Assembly (NCBI GenBank): GCA_030737875.1
Contig: CM060921.1
Location: 405,954,192 to 406,018,191 of the forward strand
Reading direction: 5' to 3'
Length of the DNA: 64,000 nt
From: Allium sativum
Lineage: Eukaryota > Streptophyta > Magnoliopsida > Asparagales > Amaryllidaceae
Each line of letters begins with the position of its first letter. Position 1 is the stretch's first letter. Under the pieces are notes generated by a model. The model was not told where the DNA came from, ran no database searches, and worked only from the letters and a program-made list of their open reading frames with translations. Below, piece by piece: positions 21,437 through 34,038 of the stretch. A program made the position numbers and the translations under genes.

Positions 21437-24181
21437 GTCAGCGATCTTTTGAATAAGGGATTTATCAGAAGGAGTGTTTCTGAATGGGGAGCACCAGTTG
21501 TGTTTGCTACCAAGGCGGATGGTTCCCTTCGTTTGTGTGTAGACTACCGCGAGTTGAATAAAGCGACGAGGAAGAACAAGTATCCTCTACCGCGGATAGA
21601 TGATTTGTTCGATCAGCTGAGTGGCGCGAGAGTATTTTCTCTGTTGGATCTCGCGACAGGTCTTCATCAGCTTAGAGTGGAAGCTGAGAGTATAGCTAAA
21701 ACGGCATTTCGGACGCCGTCTGGATTTTATAAGTGGTTGGTCATGCCATTCGGGCTGACTAATGCCCCAGCATATTTTGTGGATCTTATGAATAGGGTAT
21801 TCAGAGATCAGTTGAATAAGTTTGTCCTTGTGTTCGTTGATGATATTTTGGTCTACTCGAGGACAGAGGAAGAACACAAGGAACATTTAAGAATAGTGAT
21901 GGAAGTGTTAAGAAAACACCAATTGAAAGCAAAGTTTTCTAAGTGTCACTTCTGGAGGAGGGAAGTGAGGTTCTTGGGCCTTGTTGTTTCCGAGAATGGT
22001 ATTGCCGTGGACCCGGCGAAGGTGGCTACGGTACAGGATTGGCCTACGCCCAAGAATGCAACAGATGTAAGAAGTTTCTTGGGGTTAGCTGGATATTATC
22101 GTAAGTTTATCCAAGGTTTCTCCAAGATAGCAGCACCATTGACCCAGTTGACCAAGAAGAATCAAGCTTTTGTTTGGGATGAAAGGTGCGAGAATGCATT
22201 CAAGAGTCTAAAGGACAAGTTGACAAGCGCTTCAGTGTTAGTCATTCCTAAGGGGAATGAAGAGATGACGGTATACACGGATGCCTGTGGTACCGGACTG
22301 GGTGCTGTATTGATGCAGGGTGGTAGGGTTGTAGCATATGCAAGTCGGCAATTGAAACCGCACGAGAGAAGATACCCTACCCATGATTTGGAATTGGCAG
22401 CGATTGTGTTCGCGTTAAAGATGTGGAGACATTATCTCTTGGGAGAAAGATTTGAGATGTTTACAGATCATAAGTCGTTGAAGTATCTCTTCTCCCAGAA
22501 GGATCTAAATCTCCGGCAACAAAGGTGGTTAGAATTCTTGGCTTCCTATGATTTTGACATCGCATATACACCGGGAAAGGGCAATGCGGTGGCTGATGCA
22601 TTGAGTAGGAGACATGTCAGTTTAGGAGCTATGTTTCTAGAATGGAAGCAACTGGAGTACATCGCTGGGCATGATTTCAGACCAAAGTGCGAATTGGATC
22701 CAAGAGTGCTAGCAAGTTTGACGATCAGACCCACTTTGATTGAGCGGATCGGCTCTAGTCAGAGGGACGATCCTAACCTATTGGAAATCATCTCCAAGTT
22801 AGAGATGGGTATCGATGAGGAGATGAACAAGTATGGGCTTGATCGAGAAGGATGGCTTAGAAAGAATGGAAAGCCTGTTGTACCCAATGTCAATGGATTG
22901 AGGGATGAAGTGCTTAGAGAGTGTCATCACTCAAAACTGACTATACACCCCGGTGGTAATAAGATGTATCGAGACATGAAGCAGACCTACTACTGGGAAG
23001 GGATGAAAAGAGACATTGGGAGGTTTATATCCAAATGCATAAATTGCCAGCTAGTTAAAGCCGAGCAAAAGAAGCCTAGTGGGTTGTTACAGCCCTTAGA
23101 AATTCCCGAATGGAAATGGGAGCAAGTCTCGATGGATTTCATCGATGGTTTACCAAGAACCAAATCGGGACATGATAGCATTTGGGTAATTGTGGATCGA
23201 CTGACTAAAAGTGCAAGATTTATACCAGTCAAAACGACTAGAACGGCAGCCAAGTTGGCAGAATTGTATATGAAGTGGGTAGTGAGATTTCATGGAGTAC
23301 CTAAAAGCATTGTGAGTGACCGAGACCCATTGTTCACTAGTGGGTTTTGGAAGAGCTTACAAGAGGCTCTAGGGTCAGAGTTACATCTCAGTACCGCATA
23401 TCATCCTCAGACCGACGGTCAGACGGAGAGGGTGAATCGTATTTTGGAAGATCTCTTGAGAGCATGTATATTGGATTTTGGTGGATCATGGGATGACCAT
23501 TTGCATCTAGTAGAGTTTGCATATAATAATAGCTACCAATCCAGTATCGGTATGGCTCCGTTTGAAGCTTTGTACGGAAGACCGTGCAACTCACCATCAT
23601 GTTGGATAGAGACTGGCGAGAAGTTTATGCTTGGACCAGATGTGGTGAGGGAAACTTCAGATAAGATCAAGATCATTCAACAACGAATGAAGGCTGCCCA
23701 AGATAGGCAGAAGAGTTATGCTGATAAGAGGAGAAGAGACCTAAAATTCTCCATTGGTGACTTGGTGTTTGTCAAGATTTCTCCGTTGAAGAGCGTGATA
23801 CGATTTGGCAGGAGAGGCAAGTTGGCACCAAGATTTGTTATCCCATTCCCTATTCTTGAACTAATCGGGAATTTGGCATATAGAGTTGACTTACCAGAGA
23901 AGATGGCGGGAGTTCACAATGTATTTCATGTTTCCCAACTAAGGAAGTTCGTTCACGACCCATATATGACTATTTCACCTGATCAGTTAGAGGACTTCGA
24001 AGTAGAACCCGAGGCGGTTGGGAACCGCAAGCCGGCCCGTATTGTCGAGCACGACATGAAGCAACTTCGAAGGAAGGCGGTGAAGCTAGTCAAGGTTCAG
24101 TGGGGCGAGGACGAGAATGATTGTACTTGGGAGACAGAGGAGAACATTAGGAAGACATATCCAGAACTCTTTGCCTGGTAA
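21437..24181 (+). CDS. Element B Pol: RT, RNase H, integrase, chromodomain
   Basis: A long open frame in the same frame as gag, separated only by the TAA at 21434 (likely CAA originally). [31 protein letters not shown] and active site FVDD (about 21832-21845). RNase [22 protein letters not shown] and FTDHKSL. Integrase: HHCC zinc region ([13 protein letters not shown].. [11 protein letters not shown]), then the DDE core with [15 protein letters not shown] and [16 protein letters not shown]-terminus: GPY-like region ([10 protein letters not shown]) and a chromodomain-like tail ([23 protein letters not shown]) thought to guide insertion into chromatin. All Pol catalytic residues seen look intact; it ends at TAA 24181. 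Confidence 0.95.
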   Translation, partial: VSDLLNKGFIRRSVSEWGAPVVFATKADGSLRLCVDYRELNKATRKNKYPLPRIDDLFDQLSGARVFSLLDLATGLHQLRVEAESIAKTAFRTPSGFYKWLVMPFGLTNAPAYFVDLMNRVFRDQLNKFVLVFVDDILVYSRTEEEHKEHLRIVMEVLRKHQLKAKFSKCHFWRREVRFLGLVVSENGIAVDPAKVATVQDWPTPKNATDVRSFLGLAGYYRKFIQGFSKIAAPLTQLTKKNQAFVWDERCENAFKSLKDKLTSASVLVIPKGNEEMTVYTDACGTGLGAVLMQGGRVVAYASRQLKPHERRYPTHDLELAAIVFALKMWRHYLLGERFEMFTDHKSLKYLFSQKDLNLRQQRWLEFLASYDFDIAYTPGKGNAVADALSRRHVSLGAMFLEWKQLEYIAGHDFRPKCELDPRVLASLTIRPTLIERIGSSQRDDPNLLEIISKLEMGIDEEMNKYGLDREGWLRKNGKPVVPNVNGLRDEVLRECHHSKLTIHPGGNKMYRDMKQTYYWEGMKRDIGRFISKCINCQLVKAEQKKPSGLLQPLEIPEWKWEQVSMDFIDGLPRTKSGHDSIWVIVDRLTKSARFIPVKTTRTAAKLAELYMKWVVRFHGVPKSIVSDRDPLFTSGFWKSLQEALGSELHLSTAYHPQTDGQTERVNRILEDLLRACILDFGGSWDDHLHLVEFAYNNSYQSSIGMAPFEALYGRPCNSPSCWIETGEKFMLGPDVVRETSDKIKIIQQRMKAAQDRQKSYADKRRRDLKFSIGDLVFVKISPLKSVIRFGRRGKLAPRFVIPFPILELIGNLAYRVDLPEKMAGVHNVFHVSQLRKFVHDPYMTISPDQLEDFEVEPEAVGNRKPARIVEHDMKQLRRKAVKLVKVQWGEDENDCTWETEENIRKTYPELFAW

Positions 24182-24323
24182 GATTTTAACTTCGATTTAG
24201 TTTTCCGCATGCTAGGATAGGCTTGTTTGCTTGCTTTGCATGTTTGATTGTTGTATGTGGCTGTTAGGCATGCGGGATCTTTTGTATGTTTTGGGTTAAG
24301 GAATTTCGGGGATGAAATTTCTT

Positions 24324-24335
24324 AAGGGGGGAGAG
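24324..24335 (+). promoter_or_regulatory. Polypurine tract of element B
   Basis: AAGGGGGGAGAG immediately before the 3' LTR: the RNase H-resistant primer for plus-strand synthesis. Confidence 0.93.
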
Positions 24336-26121
24336 TGTAACGACCCGTATTCTACGCATCATAGGACCGTAGAATATTTATTTCTTTCACATATGAAGAT
24401 GTATGGTCATGTAACTTTGGGAGACGACTATTGGGGTCATTTCCCATGTTCATGATTTTTCCCAATTTTTAAATGACCATTTTACCCCTAGTTGGTACTG
24501 TTTTGGCCATAACTTTTGACTGGAAAGGAATTTTGACTTGAAACTACTTCCATTGGCTCCGGATGATGGTTTATAATTCCGTAGAGTGGTCACATTAGCC
24601 AAACGGACTCACCGTTTGGGAGATATGGCTGAAACAAGTTTCAGATGGTGAAAAACAGCTTAATTGGGCTTAACCGGGTGATTAACAGCTAGGCCCAATG
24701 GGGGATTTCGGGATTAGGGTAAGGAGGAGGCTGAAATCAGTTAGAGAACGATCTTATCCTCATTTCCCAGCCGCCACTTTCTTTCTTGCAACCCTAGCAA
24801 TGGCCTCCAACACCCAAATCACCTTCTAATCACTTTCTAATCAAGTTTTGGCTTAATCTACATCAAATTAAGGAGAGGAAACACGAAAGCAAGGCTAGAG
24901 CTGCTGTTAGACATCAGTATTCGCCCAAATCAGCAAGATTTCAGTTCTGAGAATTTCATTGTGGCCAAGGTGAGTGATTAGCATTGTTTTGACACTAATT
25001 ACAGTTAATTAAGGGTAATTAGTGAAGATTAGCGAATTTATACACTGATAAATTCTGGAAAAATATCCATAAATTCGAAAATAATATTTTATGCCTCTGG
25101 TAGAAATTTGGTTTAGTTTGATTAAGTTTTGTTAACCCTATGATTAGTTTTGCTTAAACATGCTTAAGGGAAAATAAAGGGTTTTGGGTATATTTGATCC
25201 ATTTTGACATGTAAATTCATTGTTTTGGTGTTTGTGGTTAGTTTTCTATGTTGCTATGACTGTTTGACATGATTTGTGATTGATTAGTATAGTTAGATTT
25301 GTCGAAAACGTCGTCGAATGGCGTAAACAAGTTGCTGGAAAAAGTTGCAGAAAGTTGTGCAGGGTTTCGGATCGGATCGGATATGGGCTCGGATCGGATT
25401 GGAGACCTGGGCAAGGAACCCGACCCGAACTGGAGTCTGGCACAAAATAGGCTTGGAAAAAAGGAAGGCCATGTTGGTTAAGCTGGGGATCGGATCGACT
25501 TAGGGACGAAGGGCTCGGATCGGAACTTGACACTTGGGAGAACTGGCAAGAAGGAAGGCCACGCTAATTGAACTGGGATCGGATCGGATAAAGAAGGAGG
25601 GATCGGATCGGAGCACGTGAAGAACGAGAGAGCGGATCGGAGCGGAAGCACGAACTGGAAGGGAGATGGCACCCGACCCGACCCGAGGTGGGACACCCGA
25701 CTTGGAGGAGGACACCCGACCCGAACCGACATAATGCTGGAAACCCGAACCGAACCGCTACAGGGGAGGACAACACACCGACCCGACTCAGAATGGACAC
25801 CCGACCCGAACCGATGGCTAGTAGGGGAACCCGACCCGACCCAGTATTGACCAATAACCCGAGATGCAAAGGTAGTCCAATATGGGAAGTTAGAGCTCAG
25901 GATCCAGTTGGGAACCGATGAGTTCACTTTGGCTTTGCTGCGGGACGTGTGCCAAGGGGCAGTCGATGTTTATGACTTTGGATCACTATGTATGGGAAGT
26001 ACGTGAACGGATTCAGGGCTGCATTTAAATTTTCAAAACAAAATTTCTTTTATTTGAAAAATATACTCTTCACACTCGTTCTCGCCTTTTTGTCATCTTC
26101 GTTGCCCGTATTCACTACATA

Positions 26122-26265
26122 TATAAAAATTGAATTTTTACTTCGCTATTCAATATATAAAAATCGAATTTTTACATCGCTATTCAATATATAAAAATCG
26201 AATTTTTACTTCGCTATTCAATATATAAAAATCGAATTTTTACTTCGCTATTCAATATATAAAAA
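26122..26265 (+). repeat. 34-bp minisatellite with palindromic core
   Basis: TATAAAAATCGAATTTTTAC plus 'ttcgctattcaata' repeats every 34 bases, about 4 copies. It has the same period as the array at 2522-2722. Confidence 0.88.
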
Positions 26266-26269
26266 TCAA

Positions 26270-26600
26270 GCAATTGAAATTGAATAGAATAGAAAACCAA
26301 TTTGAATTGAATCGAATAGAAAACCAATTTGAATTGAATCGAATAGAAAATCAATTGAATTTGAATAGAATAGAAAACGAATTTGAATTGAATTGAATTT
26401 GAATTGAATAAATAACGAATCCGAATTGAATTGAATAAATAACGAATTCGAATTGAATTGAATAGATAACGAATTTGAATAGAAAATGAATTGAATTCAA
26501 ATTGAATTGAAAACGAATTGAAATAGAAGTAAAATCAATTTGAAAGGAATTCAAATTGAATTGAAATTTGAATTGAATTCAAATGAATTTTAAAACGAAT
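26270..26600 (+). repeat. GAATT-rich degenerate tandem array
   Basis: Repeats of 'aatttgaattgaatcgaatag' and variants. It is the counterpart of 3480-3840 in the giant LTR. Confidence 0.8.
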
Positions 26601-29600
26601 TTATAGGGAAAAATTCAATTTTGATTTGATTTGGAAATAGAAGTTGAAATGTTTTTGAAATGAATTTAAAACGATTTATAAAATTCGTTTTGAGTAGTAA
26701 TTGACGAAATATATATTATATATATTATATATATAATATAATGGCCTGAATAGAACGCGTCGCGCCGCGGCAGTTCTTGAATTTCGACCGTTTATTTCAA
26801 ATAGACATTACGGGAGATCCGACCGTCGGATTCTCCTAAAACCGGAATCGTTGGATTCGTATCGAAAAGAGCCTTCTAACGAATATTAGAAATTTGAAAT
26901 CTAACGGTTGGATTTGGAGATACGTCCAAATCAAATTTGGAAAAGGTCGCTGTAAGTGCAGTTCGATGGCCGTTGATGGAAATCGACTGTACGGGCCTTG
27001 ATAAAATTATTAAAAATAGTAATAATTTGTGTAAAATCATAGGAAATGATTTGGGAAAAATTGAGATGAAAAACTCCATATTTGAAAAAGATAAAAATAG
27101 ATTTTTATCGAAATGAACTAGTTTTGAACTGAAATTAAAACCCATTTATTTTTAAATAAATAAATTGGATTTGAAATGGGTTGTAAATAAGAATTGATTT
27201 GAGGGTTTATCGTGAACAGTGTTTTAAATAACATTTGTTCTTTAACCCGATAATAAATAGAATGTGATTTGGGTTTGTCGTGAACTGTGTTTTAAATGAC
27301 ATTAGCTCTTTAACCCAGTAAAAGGAGTTTTAATGAATCTGCAATTAGATTGAAATGGGAATTGATAATTTAAATTATCAACATTAGAAAATGAGCGAGA
27401 ATGGAGTATCACCAGTTTTTCTCCAAAGCGATAGTTAAAATCTTTAATTAGATTTGAACGTGAAATGGTAATTAATTTTACCGATAACACCGTGGTGTTA
27501 GATATGGAGTATTACCAGTTTTGCTTCATGGGATGAATAGGTTGGGATTGGGAAATAAAATAAATAATTACTTCGATGTGGTTCGCTAATCTCGACTAGT
27601 TTGAAAAACCATAATTTGGTTTGAAATGACATCCAAAGGAAGATTAAAGGATAAATTTTAAAGAATTTATCTTGGATAAAATTAATGGGAACCTTTCCCT
27701 AAGAATTGAAACTTAGAAACTAGCTGAAGGTTAGTTAAGAAGAATGGTTTCCTGGGTATTGATCTGATGTTGGTTTCGGCCTTCGGGGTTAATATTTGGG
27801 GAATTGCTCTCTTACTGATTTACGGTTAGTGACTAATGAATTGGAATGAGGCGTATGTTGTGTTTGTGTAACATTTGTTTTTAATATACGCGGGTTGTTC
27901 GGAAAGGCCATGTTTATACCCATTCTGAATAACCGATTCGACGATAAGTCGAAGATGAAGATGGTGGTTGAAGACCGGAAGTCTTCACATCGTTTGGATA
28001 ATTACTGACGATCCTGATTGGGCTGTACACCCAAGAGGATGGAAATAGTTGGTGGTCGTCCAGACGTACCTGGAGATCGATGGATATGCGAGGAAAGTGC
28101 CTCCGGTTTCGTTCAGACCCAGAACGGACTTGTAAATGGATTGTGTGTCTGACATTGGATTTTATTCTGTGTTGATTGATTTCTGTTAAATATATATTTG
28201 TTTGGCGGCGGAGAATTTATTCTCTTGCTTAACGCCCTTCTCTGAGACGTACGAGCTTAGAGGTTATATATCGATAGATATCAATCGCATGGCATGAATT
28301 GCCTGTGTGGTATGCTGAGTTGCATGGATCAAGGCTTCTGTTGAAAAGCAAAGTCTTGTGGTAGATGATCAAAGCACGGCCTACGTGGCAGCTTTGTGTA
28401 TAACGTGAATTCGCGAGCCTCACACCTCGGTATGAGTCAAAAACGGGATACGGACCATTGAGAGAACACGACGTTTCTTTCTAGCTTTGGTGGTGTCAGT
28501 GACTTACCAGCCCTGACATTCATATACTTTTCACCTTTGTGGTTGTTGGAATGAGGCGCCTCGATTATAGGTCTGCAAGGACCGGGAAACGTGTGTTCTG
28601 GAATTGCCAATCCTCAAACGTAAGAGAGGACCGGCCCAACCGATCCAAGGGTTACCCAGAGTGTGTAGTCCTGGGACATTTGCTAGAGTGTCTCGAAGCG
28701 GAGAGGAGCTTGCCCCTTGCCTCGACTCATGACGGAAATCCAATTTCCAATACGAGATATTTCGGCTTTATTTGTAGAGCCTAGTATGGCGACATAGTAG
28801 CATGGGATGCTATGCCGTCTATGATTGATATTTATGATTGAAATTGTTTTGACACTATACACTTATTATAGTATCAAATGATTTGTTTTAAACGTACCAA
28901 GCATGTTTGGCTATTATAAGGGAAAACCCTATCCTCCGGCTTGCGTTGCATTGTGTGATGGGACCTGGGTCTTATAATAGCTTCATTTTCGAAAAAGCAT
29001 TGCGTTGTTTATTCTATGCACTGGTATTCTTGGGAGGAAACCCGTTCCGTGTTATACGGCGTGGTCCCTTGAATTACTCTCTTTTAAAGTGAAGTTTTAA
29101 ATAACTGTTTTAGTTCTCACACCAGTCACATGACTGACCTGGAGTTTATTGTTTTAACCTAAACTCTGGGTGCCCTTATTTTCGACACGGGCAGCTAGTA
29201 GTTTTGGTTTTGCATATTTATATTCATAGGATCCTGATTTACAGCTGGAACGATGCTCGGAAAGCTCTGTATCCGTGTATTACTTTCAGTTGTGTTTTTT
29301 TATTATTTTCCGCTGCTATGTAATTTATTGTAATCTCTGATATTTATCGAATGTAATTTATTCATTTATACTCTATATATTCTTGTATCTGATGGAATTG
29401 TTGTAATAACAATGAAATGTTCTTCCGTCTGCGTTCTGTTTGTGTCTTGTCCTCACAGTAATTCGTTCTTTTTCATCTCTTCGGAGACCGGGGAAGTTCG
29501 GGTCGCTACAACAATGGCCTAGGTACGACTAAAGGGCTATAAACCAATGAAGTGGGGTCATTTGTAAAGATTTGGTCATGACTCCATGTGGTAAGCTTGG

Positions 29601-30395
29601 TAGTAGCAGTAGTTGTACAAGTTGAACTCCGTCACTACTTCGATGGGTCTAGTGATTGACAGTGGTGGACATCGTATGCTTTACGCACTGAGTGAGAGAT
29701 GTGAGGATGGTTGCTATGGATGATTTGTTTGCTATCATTATGACATGCACACCCCACCCCCGTATTCTTTACACTACCTATTATGGCACCTTGGAGTATT
29801 GTATGGTATGTGGTACTAACTCTTTGGTGGCAGGTCCAGGTTCAGGTATGGTTTAGTATACCTGTTATTGTTCTGTTTAGATGCTTATCGCTCATACCAG
29901 GCTTTATGTCTGACCCAGAGTTTTATGTCTCCTCTTATTACTCTGGGTGTTCACACGAGCAGACTAAAGACATGTTAGCTGGTGATGCACGGGTAGATGA
30001 TCCGGAGATGAGCAGGAGGCTTCCACGTAATATATATAGTATTCTCCCTGTGTTGTTGAAGATCACTGCTTGGGCATTAGTGGTGCATCTTCTACTTTAG
30101 CTTTCTTTTGTTTAGAGACAGTAAATTTGGAAAGTTGTAATAAGCTGTATTTGGATTTCCGCTGCTCTGATGTTGATGTTGATTTTAGTTATCAGCTTAT
30201 GCACTGTCTCACCTGTTTTATGTCAAGTATGTTATTATTATTATATTTTACTCCATGCGCTGTGAGACATTCTACAGGTTCTTGGTTAGTTCGTTCCCTT
30301 CTTTCCTTTCTTCTGACGACCGTCCCGTGCTAGTCGGACATGTGTACAGCGCACTTTCGGAGGAAATGCAGGCTGGTGCGGCGCGGGCCGTCACA

Positions 30396-31225
30396 TGCTT
30401 TGTCCATGTTCCTTTTTCTATCTTTTGAAAAATCTGCAATCTCGTTTAAAATGTCCAGATTTGCCACAATAGTAACAGTCTTTGTTGGATTTTCCCTGGT
30501 TATTGGTGCTGTTGCCGTCAGCCCTCTTTCGTTTTGAAGAGTTCTTATTCCCTTGATTTCCCAAAAATTTTACATTAGAATCAGTATCAAAAACCTTCTT
30601 TTCACGAATTCGAGTTTCCTCTTCAATTTGCAGATGTTTTTGAATCTGTCCCATCATATAATATTCAAAAGAGTGCATTAATTTCTTTCGGTAATCACTC
30701 CAGTTTTTTGGGAGTTTGGCCATGACAGCGCCAACTTGCAATTGTTCAGGAATGGTAATTTTCATGTTTTTTAGTTTGTTAAAAATAACCTGCATCTCAT
30801 GTACTTGATCTAGGATAGAGGCATTGTTTACCATTTTATATTCAAAGATCTCAAATATTAAAAATTTATCCGCGCCTTGTTTCTCGTTTCTGTATTTAGC
30901 CTCCAACGTATTCCAGATTAGCTGCGGCGATTTTACAGAAGTGAAAGATTGTAAAGATGATCAGATAATGTATTGATAATACGCCCTCTGTAGATCACTT
31001 TATCTTCCTCTCATTTATTTCTTTTTGCAATGAGTTCGGTAGTGTCAGTGGTAGCGAGCAGTGGAATCAGCTGCAGACAAGGACGTAGGCAACCTTCAAT
31101 GTAGTGAGTAGGAACATCAGTTTGTCCTGCCAACGAGTGTAGTTTGTACTATCGAAGCGATCAAGTTTACTATACTCCCGATTCATAATCTTGTAGGTTG
31201 ATTCCGATGGCTGTGACAATGTCAT
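30396..31225 (-). pseudogene. Copia Gag (unit A), split by element B
   Basis: Minus-strand ATG at 31225, with N-terminal MTLSQPSES.. and FDSTNYTRWQDKLMF. After stops (e.g. TGA at 30963-30961) the UBN2-type middle follows at 30906-30418: YRNEKQGADKF, QLQVGAVMAKLPKNW, then a CCHC zinc knuckle (CYYCGKSGHFKRDC). Just past the knuckle, element B interrupts it at 30395; the other side resumes at 13947 and runs into the protease at 13886. The role was capsid and RNA binding. Several stops make it inactive. Confidence 0.85.
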
Positions 31226-31344
31226 ATCAATTCCTTAAAATTGTTAGAATTAGGGAGAAATACTGAGAATTAAGAAATCGTCTTTGAGGGGTGTTGTAGC
31301 AACACTTTCTTTAAGGAATTGATTGCCCCCACAGTATGATAACC

Positions 31345-31772
31345 TGGGATGAAAAATGCGGCGCAATTCCTCCAAGATACAACAAAGGCCTATCCTACAG
31401 AATGTATGAAACTGCAGGAGAAGTGTATGATTTATTGTAGAAGAAATATGCAATAGAGAATGAGAAAGCAGAAGGAAGAAGATGCCCTGCAACTGTTTGT
31501 AGCAGTCGGCACCATTCGAACAACCAATGGACGCGTCTGTTAAAAATTAAAATAACTGGGATAAAAAATGCGGTGCAATTCCTCCAAGATACAACAAAGG
31601 CCTATCCTATCCTACAGAATGTATGAAACTGCAGGAGAAGTGTATGATTTATTGAAGAAGAAATATGCAGTAGAGAATGGGAAAGCAGAAGGAAGAAGAT
31701 GCCCTGCAGCTGTTTGTAGCAGTCGGCACCATCTGAACAACCAATGGACGCGTGTGTTAAAAATTAAAATAA
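31345..31772 (-). repeat. About 212-bp tandem duplication inside the copia LTR/leader
   Basis: 31345-31556 and 31557-31772 both run from 'ctgggat.aaaaatgcgg' to 'gttaaaaattaaaataa'. The second copy has an extra 'tatcc' and matches the single copy at 32527-32745. Confidence 0.85.
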
Positions 31773-32407
31773 CAACCTTCTTTTCACGAATTCGAGTTTC
31801 CTCTTCAATTTGCAGATGTTTTTGAATCTGTCCCATCATATAATATTCAAAAGAGTGCATTAATTTCTTTCGGTAATCACTCCAGTTTTTTGGGAGTTTG
31901 GCCATGACAGCGCCAACTTGCAATTGTTCAGGAATGCTAATTTTCATGTTTTTTAGTTTGTTAAAAATAACCTGCATCTCATGTACTTGATCTAGGATAG
32001 AGGCATTGTTTACCATTTTATATTCAAAGATCTCAAATATTAAAAATTTATCCGCGCCTTGTTTCTCGTTTCTGTATTTAGCCTCCAACGTCTTCCAGAT
32101 TAGCTGCGGCGATTTTACAGAAGTGAAAGATTGTAAAGATGATCAGATAATGTATTGATAATACGCCCTCTGTAGATCACTTTATCTTCCTCTCATTTAT
32201 TTCTTTTTGCAATGAGTTCGGTAGTGTCAGTGGTAGCGAGCAGTGGAATCAGCTGCAGACAAGGACGTAGGCAACCTTCAATGTAGTGAGTAGGAACATC
32301 AGTTTGTCCTGCCAACGAGTGTAGTTTGTACTATCGAAGCGATCAAGTTTACTATACTCCCGATTCATAATCTTGTAGGTTGATTCCGACGGCTGTGACA
32401 ATGTCAT
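31773..32407 (-). pseudogene. Copia Gag N-terminal half (unit B), truncated
   Basis: Starts at minus-strand ATG 32407 and reads as unit A through YRNEKQGADKF, QLQVGAVMAKL and EETRIREKK, then runs into LTR-like sequence at 31772. It lacks the zinc knuckle. Confidence 0.8.
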
Positions 32408-32944
32408 ATCAATTCCTTAAAATTGTTAGAATTAGGGAGAAATACTGAGAATTAAGAAATCGTCTTTGAGGGGTGTTGTAGCAACACTTTCTTTAAGGAA
32501 TTGATTGCCCCCACAGTATGATAACCTGGGATGAAAAATGCGGCGCAATTCCTCCAAGATACAACAAAGGCCTATCCTATCCTACAGAATGTATGAAACT
32601 GCAGGAGAAGTGTATGATTTATTGAAGAAGAAATATGCAGTAGAGAATGGGAAAGCAGAAGGAAGAAGATGCCCTGCAGCTGTTTGTAGCAGTCGGCACC
32701 ATCTGAACAACCAATGGACGCGTGTGTTAAAAATTAAAATAACAACCGTTCAAAACATCCACCATTGCACGACAAAACCCAAGTGTCTAATTGCCCATCT
32801 TTGATATTTAAAATTTGTTCTTAATCATGTCATCTTCTTTCTTCATTTCTATTCATATTCCGTTTACACCAACTTGTTTATGCAGTGGGATGTGCCTTAA
32901 TCTTAGGTGATGTGGGACTTCAAAATATTGTAATTTATCCAACA
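32408..32944 (-). mobile_element. Copia 5' LTR and leader (minus strand)
   Basis: On the minus strand it begins TGTTGGATAAATTACAATAT at 32944 and contains the same blocks as the 3' LTR at 10346. The 5' flank in + orientation is TATAC. The LTR/PBS boundary is not visible: no TGGTATCAGAGC-type site was found before gag. Confidence 0.65.
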
Positions 32945-34038
32945 TATACCACTGCTTGAATTATATTAATGTCCTTTATTATTCATTTGTTAAGGTTATG
33001 ATTAGCTATCAGACTAAACAGTAGGATTCTCCTAACTAAATGTTGGTTCTTATGTAGATTAAACTAAAGAAGGAAACCAATCAAAAAGTTTTCAATCATT
33101 GAGATCTATTTATTTATTTCGTTTTAAAAGGTTAGCATAAACATGCAGTGTTTTCCTTGATGTTTCCTCTTCTTCTGTTGCAGATATTATTCATCAGTGC
33201 CACATGGTTAATTTCCCATGGATTTTGTATGTGCCTTCTATTTTCAATGTTTTTATTTTTCTGATTTATTGCTTTCTTCTCAAATTTACGATCAATATTG
33301 GACGATGAAGGCTAAACTATATTTTCACTATTTTTTCCCACTTGTCCTGTAGCGCTAGTGGCTGGGGAGGTAACCGAATTGCTTGTTGAGTACATAATAT
33401 AACCAGGGCAAGTAATTTAACGTTCTATACTTGTTTAGCGCCGTTGATGGGTCTTATGTTTGACCACTATGCCTTGTAGCTAGAACCTTGTGGAGTTCAG
33501 ATATATAAATCCTTCTAGTTTTATTTGCAATATAGAAGATGCTATGTGCAATGCTTTGCTTCTGGTACGTAACTTTCTTATATTATGTGTCAAAATATCT
33601 ATATATTACACTTCGTATCATTCTAGAGCAAATCCATGGTTTTAAAATTTTTAATTTGCAACAAGCATAGTGTGAGATTGCAGGAGGTCCTGATATACTA
33701 GTACCAGAGGATAACCATGAGTCATTAAAGGTAATTCACTAAACCTGCGTGAGCAATTAATTTGCACTAATTCTCTTTAGTAATTTTTTTTAGTCATTCT
33801 GGAACAAATAACCCAAACTACAAAATGAACATTAGAACATTAGATATTAATGGTATCCCCTTCATTTAATTAATAACGACACGTAGCTTTTGCGAAACAA
33901 AGCTCATTTTTGTTTGTTACATGGTTTGAATCGACTATTGAATTTTACTATTAATTTATGTTCAAGTTATAACTCTAATTATATTTTAACTATTAGGGAG
34001 GAAAGCCTCGTGTTAAGTGGCTTTGTACCTCACTGCCT
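32945..34038 (+). other. Non-repeat stretch with possible exon remnants of an unidentified gene
   Basis: No long ORF. Some pieces look like exons with splice sites. One is a TTCTGTTGCAG acceptor at about 33182 followed by a short open stretch. Another is CTTCTG|GTACGT at about 33566, then a TTGCAG acceptor at about 33683 leading to an open stretch (GGPDILVPEDNHESLK) that ends at AAG|GTAATT (about 33730). I cannot name the gene. It may be decayed host sequence or chance. Confidence 0.2.

Larger units (their letters stand above)
26023..29511 (+). mobile_element. Rearranged second copy of the giant LTR family
   Basis: From about 26270 on it runs parallel to 3480-7158: GAATT repeats; ATATATTATATA then 'atggcctgaatagaacgcg' (26738 versus 3957); the hairpin units; 'ctgggtattgatctgatg'; 'gggaggaaacccgttccg' (29031 versus 6702); 'tggaattgttgtaata'; and a GGGGAAGTT..CTACA end. 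No TGTAATAACC start is present. The first about 245 bases (26023-26266) match 2600-2780 only in reverse complement. The left end has therefore been lost and inverted, and no TSD is clear. It is non-coding. Confidence 0.75.
13948..30395 (+). mobile_element. Element B: complete Tekay/Del-type Ty3 chromovirus with nested LTRs
   Basis: Full structure: 5' LTR 13948-19604, PBS 19607, gag-pol 19805-24181, PPT about 24324-24335, 3' LTR 24336-30395, TSD TGCTT on both sides. The order protease-RT-RNase H-integrase and a C-terminal chromodomain-like segment place it among the chromoviruses; long LTRs and the CHD form point to Tekay/Del. Each LTR is about 2.57 kb once its own insertion is removed. The two LTRs are very similar, so the insertion is fairly young, but gag-pol carries two stops and a protease active-site change. 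Confidence 0.95.
24336..30395 (+). mobile_element. 3' LTR of element B (with nested LTR copy)
   Basis: Begins TGTAACGACCCG and ends GCCGTCACA. It matches the 5' LTR throughout apart from the insertion at about 26023-29511, placed at the site that reads 'gggctgcaatggcctagg' in the 5' LTR (18715-18732). It shows where the CCCGA target of the solo LTR lay before insertion. Confidence 0.93.
30591..32750 (-). repeat. Tandem duplication of copia gag plus leader, period 1182 bp
   Basis: Sequence from 30591 to 31772 recurs from 31773 to about 32750 at an offset of exactly 1182 bases, with very few differences (e.g. GGTAATT/GCTAATT in gag). At 31772/31773 an LTR-like piece is fused directly to the middle of gag, which marks the duplication joint. 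The near identity implies a recent event or gene conversion. Confidence 0.85.

Noticed and set aside
19705..21513. Minus-strand ORFs inside gag-pol (e.g. 20474-20848, 21043-21513)
   Set aside because: They are mirror frames of a well-supported Ty3 gag-pol and show no domain of their own.
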